DNA of 64,000 bases from Promethearchaeota archaeon (lineage in GTDB: Archaea; Asgardarchaeota; Lokiarchaeia; Sigyniarchaeales; SOKP01), in NCBI GenBank assembly GCA_019057865.1, contig JAHLWP010000001.1, forward strand, positions 1-64,000. The letters run 5' to 3'. A program made the position numbers and the translations under genes. Position 1 is the first letter of the stretch; each line of letters starts with the position of its first letter. Under the pieces are notes generated by a model. It ran no database searches and had not been told where the DNA came from. It saw nothing but the letters and a program-made list of their open reading frames with translations. Shown here piece by piece: positions 31,699 to 41,467 of the stretch.

Positions 31699-33008
31699 TT
31701 TTTTTTTATTTTTTTTAATTTAGCTATTCCACTTCGTATCTTTGAGAGGATAATATCAAGTTCATGCTTTTTTACAATTAAAGGTGGTAAAATTTTGATA
31801 GTATCTTTTTTGTTATCGCAATAGTCAAGCAGAACCCCCTCCTTTATTATAGATAGCATAGCCAATTGAGAAAACATCTCATCACAGAATTCAACACCCA
31901 ACATAAGACCTCTACCTCTAACATCTTTAATTAGATCAGGAAATTCATCTTTTATTTCTTCTAATCCTTTCTTGAAAACTTTTCCCATTTCAATTACATG
32001 ATTTAAAAAACTTGGATCTGATTGGATTTTTAACATTTCTAGAGTAATTGCACATCCTATATCAGAACCTCCTGTAGTAGAAATATGAGCAAAAGGATCA
32101 TCTTTAAATACAGCTTTTTCGATAAATGGTTTATAACTACAGGTGGACAAAGGATAAATTCCAGCAGACATTCCTTTTGCTAACACCATAAAATCGGGTA
32201 TAATTCTTTCATTAGGATATAAACCTCCATAGATTGCCCATAAATGTCCTGTTCTTCCAAGACCTGTTTGGACCTCATCAATAATCATCATTGCACCGGC
32301 GTTATCACAAATTTCCCTAACTTCAGCAAAAAATCCTTTAGGTGCAATTAATATTCCTCCAGTAGCAGGAAGAGTTTCTAATACTACACAGGCTGTGTCT
32401 TCAGTTACTGCTTTCCTCATAGCTACTGGATCTCCAAATTCGATTTGCTTAAACTCAGGAAAATTCCACATAAAAGGATCCTTAAAACTTGGATCTCCCG
32501 TAAGTAGAGCAAAACCCGTATGCCCATGGTATCCTCCAATAGCTGAAATACACCCTTTTCTTTTAGTATAAGCTCGGGAAAATTTAATAGCTGTATCAAT
32601 AGCTTCACCTCCACTCACTCCAAATGTAGTTTTACTAATATCCCCTGGCATTAATTCAGCTAGCTTTTCTCCTAAAAGTGCCCTTTGTTCAGACAATAGA
32701 ATATGATCACCTAAATCTAATCCTCCATCTAAAGCATCTTTAAGAAATTGAATAATTTTTGGATTTCCATGTCCTAAGTTAAATACTCCCCCTGAAGTAC
32801 GGCAATTATATAATTCTAACGGTGGCTCTCCTGGTTTAAAACCTTCCAATGTTTTCATTATGACCCCTTTCCTTTCCCCGGGAATTACACCTAACCCAAA
32901 ACTTTTAAAAAAGCGAACCTTTGGCGCATTCACATACTTGGAATATAATTTTAATAACTCTTTTTGGGGTAATGTACCTATAAATTTCTTCTTAGGATTC
33001 TGATTCAT
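31695..33008 (-). CDS. Class III PLP-dependent aminotransferase
   Basis: 437 residues. The PLP pocket is seen in IIDEVQTGLGRTGHLWA, and the Schiff-base Lys in VLAKGMSAGIYPLS. GGEAIDTAIKFSRAYT matches the cofactor-binding region. The family includes ornithine, 4-aminobutyrate and acetylornithine aminotransferases; the substrate cannot be fixed. Its 3' end overlaps that of the symporter gene by 4 bp. The N-terminal extension (KKKFIGTLPQKELLKLYSKY) is slightly long for acetylornithine enzymes. Confidence 0.9.
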   Translation of the reverse strand: MNQNPKKKFIGTLPQKELLKLYSKYVNAPKVRFFKSFGLGVIPGERKGVIMKTLEGFKPGEPPLELYNCRTSGGVFNLGHGNPKIIQFLKDALDGGLDLGDHILLSEQRALLGEKLAELMPGDISKTTFGVSGGEAIDTAIKFSRAYTKRKGCISAIGGYHGHTGFALLTGDPSFKDPFMWNFPEFKQIEFGDPVAMRKAVTEDTACVVLETLPATGGILIAPKGFFAEVREICDNAGAMMIIDEVQTGLGRTGHLWAIYGGLYPNERIIPDFMVLAKGMSAGIYPLSTCSYKPFIEKAVFKDDPFAHISTTGGSDIGCAITLEMLKIQSDPSFLNHVIEMGKVFKKGLEEIKDEFPDLIKDVRGRGLMLGVEFCDEMFSQLAMLSIIKEGVLLDYCDNKKDTIKILPPLIVKKHELDIILSKIRSGIAKLKKIKKN

Positions 33009-33131
33009 AATTTTAATAAAAAGTTTAAGAATATTTTAAAATTTTGAATTAACATTTAAAAATCTACAATGTATTAATTTATGTAATATTTTACAAATTC
33101 AATAAGATTGAATGTTTACTTATTAAATGAG

Positions 33132-34651
33132 ATGAAAAAATTATAGAAAAAACTAAAATTATAGATACTGAAAATGGAAAAATTCAAGGATATATAGAAA
33201 AAGGCATTGAAATCTTTAAAGGGATTCCATATGCAGCTCCTCCGATAAATGATCTGCGATTCATGCCTCCAAATCCACCTGAAGTACGGAGTGATATACT
33301 AATAACAACTGAGTTTGGGCCTAATGTTCCTCAACCAGATAATAATGCTTCGTGGTTATTTGGCCCACCTCGAGAAGAGAATGAAGCGAATTGTTTAACG
33401 CTTAATATCTGGACCCCTGGAACAAATAAAGAACGAAGACCTGTAATGTTTTGGATCCATGGGGGAAATTTTAGGTACGGAAGCTCTGCACAAGTTACTT
33501 ATGATGGCATACCTCTAGCTAAAAGAGGTAATATAGTACTTGTTACAATTAATTACCGTTTAGGACCATTAGGATACTTATATATTCCAGGTAAAACCGC
33601 AAACGTAGGAATGCTTGATCAGGTTGCTGCTCTTAAGTGGGTTCATGATAATATTGAAGCATTTGGTGGAGATCCCAATAATGTTACTATTTTTGGAGAA
33701 TCTGCCGGAACTGCTTCTGTTATTACATTACTCACCATGCCTGCTGCAGAAGGTCTATTTCATCGGGCAATAGCTCAAAGTACTCCCTTGTATTATGCAT
33801 CTCATCAAGAGTCTGGTTCAAAAAAGTTCATATCAAAATTGCGTGTTGAACCAGAGGATATAGAGTCCTTACAAAAATTAGATATCAAGAAGATTAATAG
33901 AATACATAGGAAAATGGTTTTAGAAGCTTTAGCAACTTTGGAAACAACGCCCTTTACCCCAGTAGTCGACGGAAAGATACTCCCAGAAGATCCTCTTAAA
34001 ATACTAAATAATGGTTATGCAGGTGATATACCATTGCTTATTGGAACAACTCGAGATGAAATGAAGTTTTATCATGCATTTTTACCAAATCTTCCTGATT
34101 TAGATTCTAAAGGACTTTTTAATCGCACAAATCGAATAATCAAAGACCTAGGTTATAATGAAGATAAAACTAAGAGATTAGTAGAAAATTATAAAGAAGC
34201 GAGAGAAGGAAAGCTATCAACAGATCCTCAAGAAGTCTTAGATGCAATTCTTACTGATGTATGGTTCCGTATTATCACAACTAGAATAGCTGAAGCACAA
34301 AGAAAGTATCAACCTAATACTTATACATATATGTTTACCTGGCCTTCACCTATGATGGATGGTAAATTAGGAGTACCTCATGCAATCGATGTGGCATTTG
34401 TTTTTGGCACACTCTATATCCCTGGTACAGAAAGATATTGCGGTAAAGGAAAAGATGCTGATATTCTTAGTGAAAAAGTAATGGATTCATGGATCTCATT
34501 TGCTCGTACAGGAAACCCAAACAATGACAATATTCCAGAGTGGCCTTCTTATGATGTCAATAACAGAGCAACCATGCTATTCGGTAAAGAAACAAAGGTA
34601 GTTAATGCACCTTTCGATAAAGAACGGGCAGCCTGGGATGACATTATCTAA
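33132..34651 (+). CDS. Type B carboxylesterase / p-nitrobenzyl esterase-like, start codon out of frame
   Basis: An alpha/beta hydrolase with IFKGIPYAAPP, the oxyanion-hole region FWIHGGNF, nucleophile Ser in FGESAGTASV, an acidic residue near GTTRDEMKF and His in GVPHAIDVAFVFG. The reading frame contains conserved sequence well before the first in-frame ATG (33263), back to a stop at 33128-33130, but holds no ATG, GTG or TTG there. The ATG at 33132 is one base out of frame and would give MKKIIEKTKIIDTENGKIQG if the A6 run at 33135-33140 had one more A. Decay, a non-AUG start (ATT) or a sequencing indel are all possible. Ester substrate unknown. Confidence 0.8.
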
Positions 34652-34754
34652 TTTTATTTTTTTTAGGAATTTTATAATCTATTAATAAAAGAAATTTAAG
34701 GATGTATATCTAACTTTTAAACAATTTATATTAAAATTTCATGAGTTGGAAAAA

Positions 34755-35492
34755 ATGGAACAACAATATCAATTTATTAATGTTGAGAAAAAAGGTAAAA
34801 ATTCAATAATTAAGTTTAATCGCCCAGAAAAAAAGAATGCATTAAATGAAGCAATGAGAGCAGAAATAATTAATGCTTTAAATTCTCTTAAGGAAGAGAA
34901 AAGAGTTAAAGCAGTAATTTTTTATGGAGGGGAAGAATTTTTTTCTGCTGGATTTGACAGAGATGAAGTACTAGCCGTAGTTCAAGGAGAAGGGGATTAT
35001 CAGAAATTTATTGATTCCAATCATCTTTTTCATCAGACTATTTTTGAATTTCCTAAGTTACTAGTTGCTGCTGTGAATGGTTATGCTCTCGCAGGAGCTT
35101 TTGATCTTGCTGTTATTTGCCACATTCGGGTTGCTTCAAAAGGAGCTCTTTTTGGACACCCTGAGATAAGATTTGGAGCATGTCCACTCTTCTTTCCATA
35201 TATGACTTTAGTAGGTCGTGGTAAGGCACTTGAAATTACCCTAAATACAGGTACCAAAGAGACGTTTCTCAATGCTGAAGAGGCTTATAGATTAAATATC
35301 GTGAATAGATTAGTTGAGAAAGGAGAAGTATTAAATGAATCGATTAATCTGGCTAACCAAATCACTCAATCACCAGAATTTGTTGTAAAACAATTAATTC
35401 AAGTAAATAACATTTTCTTCGATCAAGTTAAAAAATTTGACACTGAAATAGATAGTATTGTTAAAAGTATGAGCTCGTTATTAGGGCTCTAA
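34755..35492 (+). CDS. Enoyl-CoA hydratase/isomerase family protein
   Basis: About 245 residues of crotonase fold. RPEKKNALNEAM is the N-terminal signature, FFSAGFDRDEV and GYALAGAFDLAVICH form the oxyanion holes, FGHPEIRFGACP follows. The second catalytic Glu of classical hydratases is not obvious, so it may be an isomerase or another crotonase. A TTG at 34746 is an alternative start; the ATG at 34755 is preferred because the family begins about here. It follows the esterase gene by ~100 bp. Confidence 0.85.
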   Translation: MEQQYQFINVEKKGKNSIIKFNRPEKKNALNEAMRAEIINALNSLKEEKRVKAVIFYGGEEFFSAGFDRDEVLAVVQGEGDYQKFIDSNHLFHQTIFEFPKLLVAAVNGYALAGAFDLAVICHIRVASKGALFGHPEIRFGACPLFFPYMTLVGRGKALEITLNTGTKETFLNAEEAYRLNIVNRLVEKGEVLNESINLANQITQSPEFVVKQLIQVNNIFFDQVKKFDTEIDSIVKSMSSLLGL

Positions 35493-35548
35493 TTCTATTT
35501 TTTTGATTTAAAGCAATAAAATATCTTAATAGTAAATTGAGACGCTAA

Positions 35549-35568
35549 AACTATAACCTAAAATAAAA
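35549..35568 (+). repeat. Left 20-bp direct repeat flanking the GC-rich MBL gene
   Basis: aactataacctaaaataaaa, perfectly repeated at 36655-36674. Similar sequence (attgt then an A-run) continues in both copies with small indels. The pair brackets the gene at 35629-36579. Confidence 0.85.
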
Positions 35569-35628
35569 GAATTGTTAAAACCGTTAAAGTTAATAATTAA
35601 AAAATAAATAAAGTATAAGAGGATAAAA

Positions 35629-36579
35629 ATGGAACTTAAAGAAATAGCAAAGGATGTATATGCCTGCTTACAGGAGGATGGGGGACTTGGATGGAATAAC
35701 GCTGGGTTCGTGAATCTTGGTGGAGGGTTGGCTATTGATACCTTTTACGATTTGAACCGTACAGAGCAGATGATCGAGCTCTATAAAACGGTATCACCTA
35801 TACCAGCACGACGACTTGTGAACACCCATCACAATGGGGATCATACCTGGGGTAATCAGCTTTTCCAAGACTCTGAGATTATTGCACATCGCCTCTGCGC
35901 TGAAGAAATGGAAAAAGAAAAAAATCAAAATTTTCCTGGGTTATTCCAGAAATGGATACAAAATCCTGAGGCTTTTCCACCAGGAATTAAACAATTTGTA
36001 ATGGCATTAAGTCAGTTTGACTATTCGGGAATTGATCTTACGTTGCCAAATCATTTAATCGAAGATAGGTTTGATCTTGAACTTGATGGATACCATTGCC
36101 AACTTATTTATGTTGGCCCTGCACACACTTCCGGTGATCTAATCGTATATCTCCCTGAACATAAAGTCATCTTTGCTGGCGATATTGTCTTCTGGAAATG
36201 CACACCAATCGGTTGGGAAGGCACGCATGCTAAGTGGATTGAAGCATTAGATCTTGTGTTATCCTTTGAGCCCGAGGTTGTTGTGCCAGGGCATGGTCCT
36301 CTCTGTGGTGTCGATGAAGTCAAGGAGTTGCGTGCTTATTTCGAGTTTGTTTATTCTGAGGCCAAACGGTTTTTTAAAGAGGGACTTGATCCTCTCGAGG
36401 CATCTAAGAAGATCAATCTCGGACCTTATGCTGACTGGACCGAACCAGAGCGATTATTCTTTAATGTTAACAGGGCCTATCGAGAGTTCCGGAATGTAGA
36501 ACCCTGGGATGCACCCTTCAACGCATTAGATCTTTTCCGTAAATGCAATGAATTACGGATTCACTGGGATGGAATCTAA
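35629..36579 (+). CDS. Metallo-beta-lactamase-fold hydrolase, GC-rich, probably acquired
   Basis: 316 residues. Metal ligands are in NTHHNGDHTWGN (H-x-[EH]-x-D-H type), His in GPAHTSGDLIVY, Asp in FAGDIVFW and His in VVPGHGP. The C-terminal ~80 residues form a helical extension. The substrate is unknown; the family includes glyoxalase II-like, cyclase and thiolesterase enzymes. Base composition is strikingly different: sampled lines are about 47-50% GC against about 25-30% in neighbours, and codons ending in G/C are common. Together with the flanking 20-bp repeats this indicates recent horizontal acquisition. Confidence 0.92.
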   Translation: MELKEIAKDVYACLQEDGGLGWNNAGFVNLGGGLAIDTFYDLNRTEQMIELYKTVSPIPARRLVNTHHNGDHTWGNQLFQDSEIIAHRLCAEEMEKEKNQNFPGLFQKWIQNPEAFPPGIKQFVMALSQFDYSGIDLTLPNHLIEDRFDLELDGYHCQLIYVGPAHTSGDLIVYLPEHKVIFAGDIVFWKCTPIGWEGTHAKWIEALDLVLSFEPEVVVPGHGPLCGVDEVKELRAYFEFVYSEAKRFFKEGLDPLEASKKINLGPYADWTEPERLFFNVNRAYREFRNVEPWDAPFNALDLFRKCNELRIHWDGI

Positions 36580-36654
36580 AGTAGTGAATTACTGATAGAT
36601 TTTAGATCTTGAACTAAAATCTCTTAAAATTCCTACAAAGGATATTATATCACG

Positions 36655-36674
36655 AACTATAACCTAAAATAAAA
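36655..36674 (+). repeat. Right 20-bp direct repeat flanking the GC-rich MBL gene
   Basis: Identical to 35549-35568. It lies between the MBL stop and the convergent coiled-coil gene and marks the apparent right end of the GC-rich insert. Confidence 0.85.
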
Positions 36675-36689
36675 ATTGTAAAAAAAAAA

Positions 36690-37577
36690 TCAGAATTCAT
36701 AGCCGCACTTTTTACAAACGTGCTTCTTTGCGTACATTGGGATATGACCAACGTAGCTTAATACTTTGCTTTTATCCTCTACAGTTTTGATTTTATTCCC
36801 TACTGCCCCACACATTGGACAAGTTATACGTTCTTCGGAGGCGAATCCCCCTGCGCCAATATCTGGAGGTTTTAATTCATCTAATTCTGTTTCAACTTCA
36901 CTGAGTCGAGAAGTTTGTGCTTCTATTAATTTTTCTTTTTCACCCACAGACTCGGTGAGTTCCTGTAATTTAGTATCTTTCTGTAAAAGTAAATTATTTG
37001 CTTCAGTTAAATCTGAGTTTAATTTAGTGTTTTGTTCTTTTAATTCTTGATTTTCAGATGATATACGGCTAATATCTTCTTCATTAGCGGTGATCTTACT
37101 GTTAGCTTCATTTACTTGATTTTCTAAACTTGAAATTTTCTCTTTTGTAGCCTCTAGTACAGAGCTGATACTTGAAATCTTTTCTTCGGAAGATGAGGAT
37201 ACTTCTGATAATTCTGCTTCTCTTTCTTGTAAGAAACTTTCAATTTCATTTTTTTTAGTATTATTATCTGCTAACTCTTTTTTTGCAGCTTCTAATTTTG
37301 AACTTACATTGTTAATTGTATTCTCTCTCTCACTTGAAATTGTATTTGTTTGTTCAAGATTATTTTTAGTTTCTTCTAGAGAAGCTTGTGTTTGTTCAAG
37401 TTCTGCAGTGGTGGAACCTAATGTGTCATTAGTTGTAGTTAATTCAATTTTAGTCTCAGATAATTGTTTTTCTAAATCATTTACTTTAGCTCTTAAATCT
37501 AGTAAGACCTTACCCTCAACTTTTTGACTTTTATCGGGATGTTCTTCTGCTCTAGCCCAATCGATTGGCATATACAC
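36690..37577 (-). CDS. Coiled-coil protein with C-terminal zinc ribbon
   Basis: 295 residues. A short N-terminal module (MPIDWARAEEHPDKSQKVEG) precedes about 190 residues of continuous coiled coil rich in Ser, Glu and Lys. The last 45 residues form a zinc ribbon (CPMCGAVGNKI ... CKKCGYEF). No signal or membrane segment. It may be an Asgard cytoskeletal or adaptor protein; I do not know its function. Confidence 0.8.
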   Translation of the reverse strand: MYMPIDWARAEEHPDKSQKVEGKVLLDLRAKVNDLEKQLSETKIELTTTNDTLGSTTAELEQTQASLEETKNNLEQTNTISSERENTINNVSSKLEAAKKELADNNTKKNEIESFLQEREAELSEVSSSSEEKISSISSVLEATKEKISSLENQVNEANSKITANEEDISRISSENQELKEQNTKLNSDLTEANNLLLQKDTKLQELTESVGEKEKLIEAQTSRLSEVETELDELKPPDIGAGGFASEERITCPMCGAVGNKIKTVEDKSKVLSYVGHIPMYAKKHVCKKCGYEF

Positions 37578-37718
37578 TCACTATTCTTTTATATTTTAAT
37601 TTTTTTTAATGTTTAATGTTTTTATTAATATATAAATTATAGTGTATTAAGTTTTTAACTATTTTTTACTTTGAGATTTTGAAAACCATTATAGTTTTGA
37701 CCAATTAATATAACCTTA

Positions 37719-38612
37719 GTGAATTATTACCAAAATGTGAAATGTGAAATGGAGAGCAAAAATGAACTACCTTCAGAAGGTGATGTTATATCAACATCCG
37801 GTGTATTTAAAACCCCATTTACATTAATAATTTTAGTACAGTTGTTTATTGGAGGTTTGGTAATAGTAAGTACAAATCTGCTATGGAATCAATCTTATTT
37901 TGCACTTACAGGTCATTATTATTTCTCTTTTGAACCTATTAATGATTGGGTAAGATGGATTTTATTACCACCGAGTATTTATGGAAATATCTTTTTATTT
38001 TGGATCTCGGTAGTGTTATCATCAGCATTAATATATAAAATTTTAAATAAAATCTATCCACCACGAGAAGGTGTTTTTAAAAGAGGAAGTAAGGAGTGGA
38101 AATATACTCATCGAAGGTTTTGGACTGCCTATTTTCCTATTTGGCTCACACGGGCTTTACCATTACCTTGGATGGATATTGCAACCTATAGATTTTTTGG
38201 AGTTCACATTGGTAAGAATGTTGTAGCTTATGAGGGGTATATTGATCCTGAACTTGTAGATATTGGTAATTTTACGATGACTTCAATAAATATCTGTATT
38301 TTTTCACATTTAATTTACCAAGATAAAATAATAATTAAAAGAGTAAAGATTGGAAAAGCTTGTGTAGTAGGCCCTCACACAGTAATAAGTCCTGGCACAG
38401 TTATGCAAGATGGAGCTATCCTTGGAGTTAATAGTTATACAAATATAGGACAGGAATTAGAAGGAAATTTAATTCATGTTGGGACTCCAGTAAGTATGAC
38501 CTTACCAATTCAATCCCTTGAAGAATCTCAAGAAAAGGCTAAAAAAATTAGAGAGGGAACTGGTGATAAACAACTTGATGGAGAAATAGAAAGTAAAAAT
38601 GGAGGCAAATAA
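37719..38612 (+). CDS. Membrane-anchored left-handed beta-helix acyltransferase
   Basis: 297 residues from a GTG start; an ATG at 37749 is an alternative. Two N-terminal membrane helices (about residues 32-54 and 85-108) are followed by IYPPREGVFKRG and a C-terminal hexapeptide-repeat domain (VDIGNFTMTSINICIFSH, IGKACVVGPHTVISPGTVMQ, AILGVNSYTNIG). Such domains transfer acetyl or acyl groups from CoA, often to sugars or lipids. It is paralogous to the gene at 42268-43014, sharing the IYxPxEGVFxR linker. Confidence 0.82.
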   Translation: MNYYQNVKCEMESKNELPSEGDVISTSGVFKTPFTLIILVQLFIGGLVIVSTNLLWNQSYFALTGHYYFSFEPINDWVRWILLPPSIYGNIFLFWISVVLSSALIYKILNKIYPPREGVFKRGSKEWKYTHRRFWTAYFPIWLTRALPLPWMDIATYRFFGVHIGKNVVAYEGYIDPELVDIGNFTMTSINICIFSHLIYQDKIIIKRVKIGKACVVGPHTVISPGTVMQDGAILGVNSYTNIGQELEGNLIHVGTPVSMTLPIQSLEESQEKAKKIREGTGDKQLDGEIESKNGGK

Positions 38613-38647
38613 GAATAAATGTTTCAACCAGCGAGCTTAAAAGGCAT

Positions 38648-41467
38648 TTATAAAGATCTAAAATAATCTCTAAAATGATATATTAGAGATATAGCTTCTT
38701 TCCCCATTTTATTTAAATAATATTTAGTAGGATTACTTTTGGTACCACTTTTGGTATTGATATATCGTGTAATTACATCCTTTCTTCTGTAAAAATAATT
38801 ACTTATGCTTGATGTAGTTATTCCCTTAAACCTTGATAGCTTATATAATGTTACATCATCCTCATTCTTTGAAATCTCATTTATAGCTGTTAAATATCTT
38901 TCAATACTACCTGTTGATTTAAAGCCTTTTTCTAAAGGTTCTTCAACTATAGATTTGTTATTATGAATAAGTTTGAAATTTCGATAGATAGAGTCAAAAT
39001 CCTCTTTAATTCTTCTCACTAGTTTTTTATCTTCATAAATTTCATTTAATAAATGAAGTTTCTTATAGTGGATAACTGAATGACAATTTGAACACAAATA
39101 ACCTCCTTTTTCTCGTTCCAGAATTGCTACGATTTCTGAACAGGAATATTGACCATAAAGATCTGATGCATTAACATTTTTTATGTTATCATCTGCATGA
39201 TTAAAATGAAATGCAGGAAGATGTTTTTTAGTTTGAAACTCCATACAAGTAGGACAATAGTTCCCAAAAAAATGTTCAATAATGAATCTCTTTTTTAAAT
39301 ATTTTATAATATTACCCCTAACTCTCTTTTTATCTATTTTTGTCCAATTTTTAGTTAATGGGAAATTTTCCACAGAGACTTTAATAAGAATGTGAATTAG
39401 TTCTACGGGTAAGGACAAAATTTCTTCCCAAGTAATTAAATAAGAGAAGTAGTTAAAGTAACGATCGTGTAGAATATGGTGATGATTCCTACAGATCAAC
39501 TTTACATCTTCTAATTCCACTATTCTTACAATTTCTTCCAAAACATTTGGATCAGATCGATTCTTAGTAAAAAGATTATATAACGCTCCCGCTGTAAATT
39601 GAGTTTCCTTTTTATCGGAATCGTGATGGAATTCTAAAGCATCAAGTCTAGTAATATCCGTATTTAAAACAAATCGTTCTTTTAGACATTCGGGACATTT
39701 AAGCTTTCCAGTTTTAAAATACTTCCCGTTATAAATATTTTTCATAACGAATACTTTTAACTTATTACCAACGATTTTTTCATAATCTTCATGTCTATAT
39801 TCATTTCCCCCATCAAAAAGCCCTTGAGAATTTGAACGAATTTGGAAAAAATCAGGATATTTTTCTTTAAGATAATCATATATTTCAATTACATTGTAAT
39901 AGAATTTCTTAGGGGTTTGAAGAAAGTTTACATCTTTTTCTTCCAAGAGAAAATCAACTACGTATTTAACTATCAGATGAGCCCGTATTCTTTTATGAAT
40001 CCTGCTTGAATTAATCAAATGTTTGACAACTTCTACCAAATCAGAAAGAAATTTGATAAAAGTATCATAATATTGATCTAATATTGTTCGAAGTACATCA
40101 AAATCATTTTGTGATAAATCTTTGGGAAGATCAATATTCATGATAATATTATCTCTTATTCTATCAACAATTTCTGATGTTAAAACCTCTTTATCCTTGA
40201 CTACGCTAAATATATATGCTGAAATAATATTTCTTATTCTGTTGAATCCAGGATATGAAGAAAATCGAAATTCAATTCTTGGATATAAATGCTCGAAGTA
40301 TTTTTTATAGTAACTAGAGATATCGCTAGGTGATTTTATTTCTACTGAAGCTAGTTTAGCGATCCCTTTTCTAGTGATTTTCGGCATGTTTTTGTTTGAT
40401 AAAGCTACAGTATAAACAATAATTGCAGCAATCTTCTCCGTATTTGCATTTTTTGGGATTGTAAATTCATTACTTTTAGCTCGTGAAATAAAGTTTTCTA
40501 ATATCTCGATTGCTATTGAGTTAATTAGTTCTTTTTGACGCTGTGTGCATTCAATTAAATTAATCAAATTTTTTAGATGATTTGTAACTTTTTGTTTAAA
40601 ATTAGGGATGATGAGAGGTTTTTCATTTCTAAGAATCAATTTATCTATTATTGATTGAACATCTTTAATTATTAATTCTTCACTTAATCCAGCCTCTAAA
40701 AACTCATAATAAGCTGAAAAAAGCTCAAAAGCAGATATGCCTTTTATCACAATTGAGGGTGATTTTCCCAATAATAAGGTACAAGTTCCTGCATGAAGAA
40801 TCTTGTCATAATGCTTTTTGATTGTTAAAAGAGATTCATTAGAGGTTTTGTTCAATTGTTTAATATCATTCAAATGTCCTTTTAACCATTCTTTTAGAAC
40901 AGAGATTAATTTATCAGAAAATGGTGGAAACTCATGAATAGAGAATATTTGTGTTTTTTCTCGGAGTATTTGAAGGAAGTTAGTATATTCATCCGCAATC
41001 TTTTTTAATCCTAACTGCAACATTCTGTAGTTTTTCTTTGTATTTACTTCAGATAATACTAATTTTCTTTGTTTTCTACTTAACATTTTCATATACCCCC
41101 TTGATAATCCATCCATATATTTAGAAATGACTTGAGCACCCCTTCCAATAGAATTAGAATACATCCAACTATTTATAAAAGCCGATGCTTCATTGGGCAC
41201 AAATCCTTTAATTTTATCAATCAAATTTTTAGGGGGAAGGCTAGATTTATCAAAGAGACATGCGTTTACAGCTTGGATGAAATTTCCGATAAATTCATCA
41301 ACAAAAACCAAACTAATATTGTGTTTTGAACATTTTGGATACTTTCGAAATCCGAAGACCCCTAATTTCAGAGGTTTTACCTTTTTTAGATGCGTGCATC
41401 CAAAATAAGGACAAATGGCTATTCTTTCTTCTTTTATTGATTTTCTACTTACTTTACTTTCAATCAT
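38648..41467 (-). CDS. Large protein with two HNH-like zinc modules and a C-terminal winged-helix-like domain
   Basis: 939 residues. The N terminus has CPYFGCTHLKK and KCSKH, a possible zinc site; a long helical middle follows. Module 1 (residues about 587-665) has CPEC, LEFHHD and CRNHHHILHD. Module 2 (about 737-795) has CPTC, FHFNHAD and CSNCHSVIHY. The last ~90 residues look like a winged helix (LSRFKGITTSSISNYFYRR ... KYYLNKMGKEAISLI). The C2/HH/C-x-x-C/H layout is that of HNH nucleases, but key catalytic residues cannot be confirmed by eye. It shares layout with the gene at 3-4253. Its ATG overlaps the stop of the preceding 225-codon gene in ATGA. Confidence 0.82.
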   Translation of the reverse strand: MIESKVSRKSIKEERIAICPYFGCTHLKKVKPLKLGVFGFRKYPKCSKHNISLVFVDEFIGNFIQAVNACLFDKSSLPPKNLIDKIKGFVPNEASAFINSWMYSNSIGRGAQVISKYMDGLSRGYMKMLSRKQRKLVLSEVNTKKNYRMLQLGLKKIADEYTNFLQILREKTQIFSIHEFPPFSDKLISVLKEWLKGHLNDIKQLNKTSNESLLTIKKHYDKILHAGTCTLLLGKSPSIVIKGISAFELFSAYYEFLEAGLSEELIIKDVQSIIDKLILRNEKPLIIPNFKQKVTNHLKNLINLIECTQRQKELINSIAIEILENFISRAKSNEFTIPKNANTEKIAAIIVYTVALSNKNMPKITRKGIAKLASVEIKSPSDISSYYKKYFEHLYPRIEFRFSSYPGFNRIRNIISAYIFSVVKDKEVLTSEIVDRIRDNIIMNIDLPKDLSQNDFDVLRTILDQYYDTFIKFLSDLVEVVKHLINSSRIHKRIRAHLIVKYVVDFLLEEKDVNFLQTPKKFYYNVIEIYDYLKEKYPDFFQIRSNSQGLFDGGNEYRHEDYEKIVGNKLKVFVMKNIYNGKYFKTGKLKCPECLKERFVLNTDITRLDALEFHHDSDKKETQFTAGALYNLFTKNRSDPNVLEEIVRIVELEDVKLICRNHHHILHDRYFNYFSYLITWEEILSLPVELIHILIKVSVENFPLTKNWTKIDKKRVRGNIIKYLKKRFIIEHFFGNYCPTCMEFQTKKHLPAFHFNHADDNIKNVNASDLYGQYSCSEIVAILEREKGGYLCSNCHSVIHYKKLHLLNEIYEDKKLVRRIKEDFDSIYRNFKLIHNNKSIVEEPLEKGFKSTGSIERYLTAINEISKNEDDVTLYKLSRFKGITTSSISNYFYRRKDVITRYINTKSGTKSNPTKYYLNKMGKEAISLIYHFRDYFRSL

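Noticed and set aside
33128..33130. TGA before the carboxylesterase as Sec
   Set aside because: It lies before the family's N terminus, with no conserved residue there.
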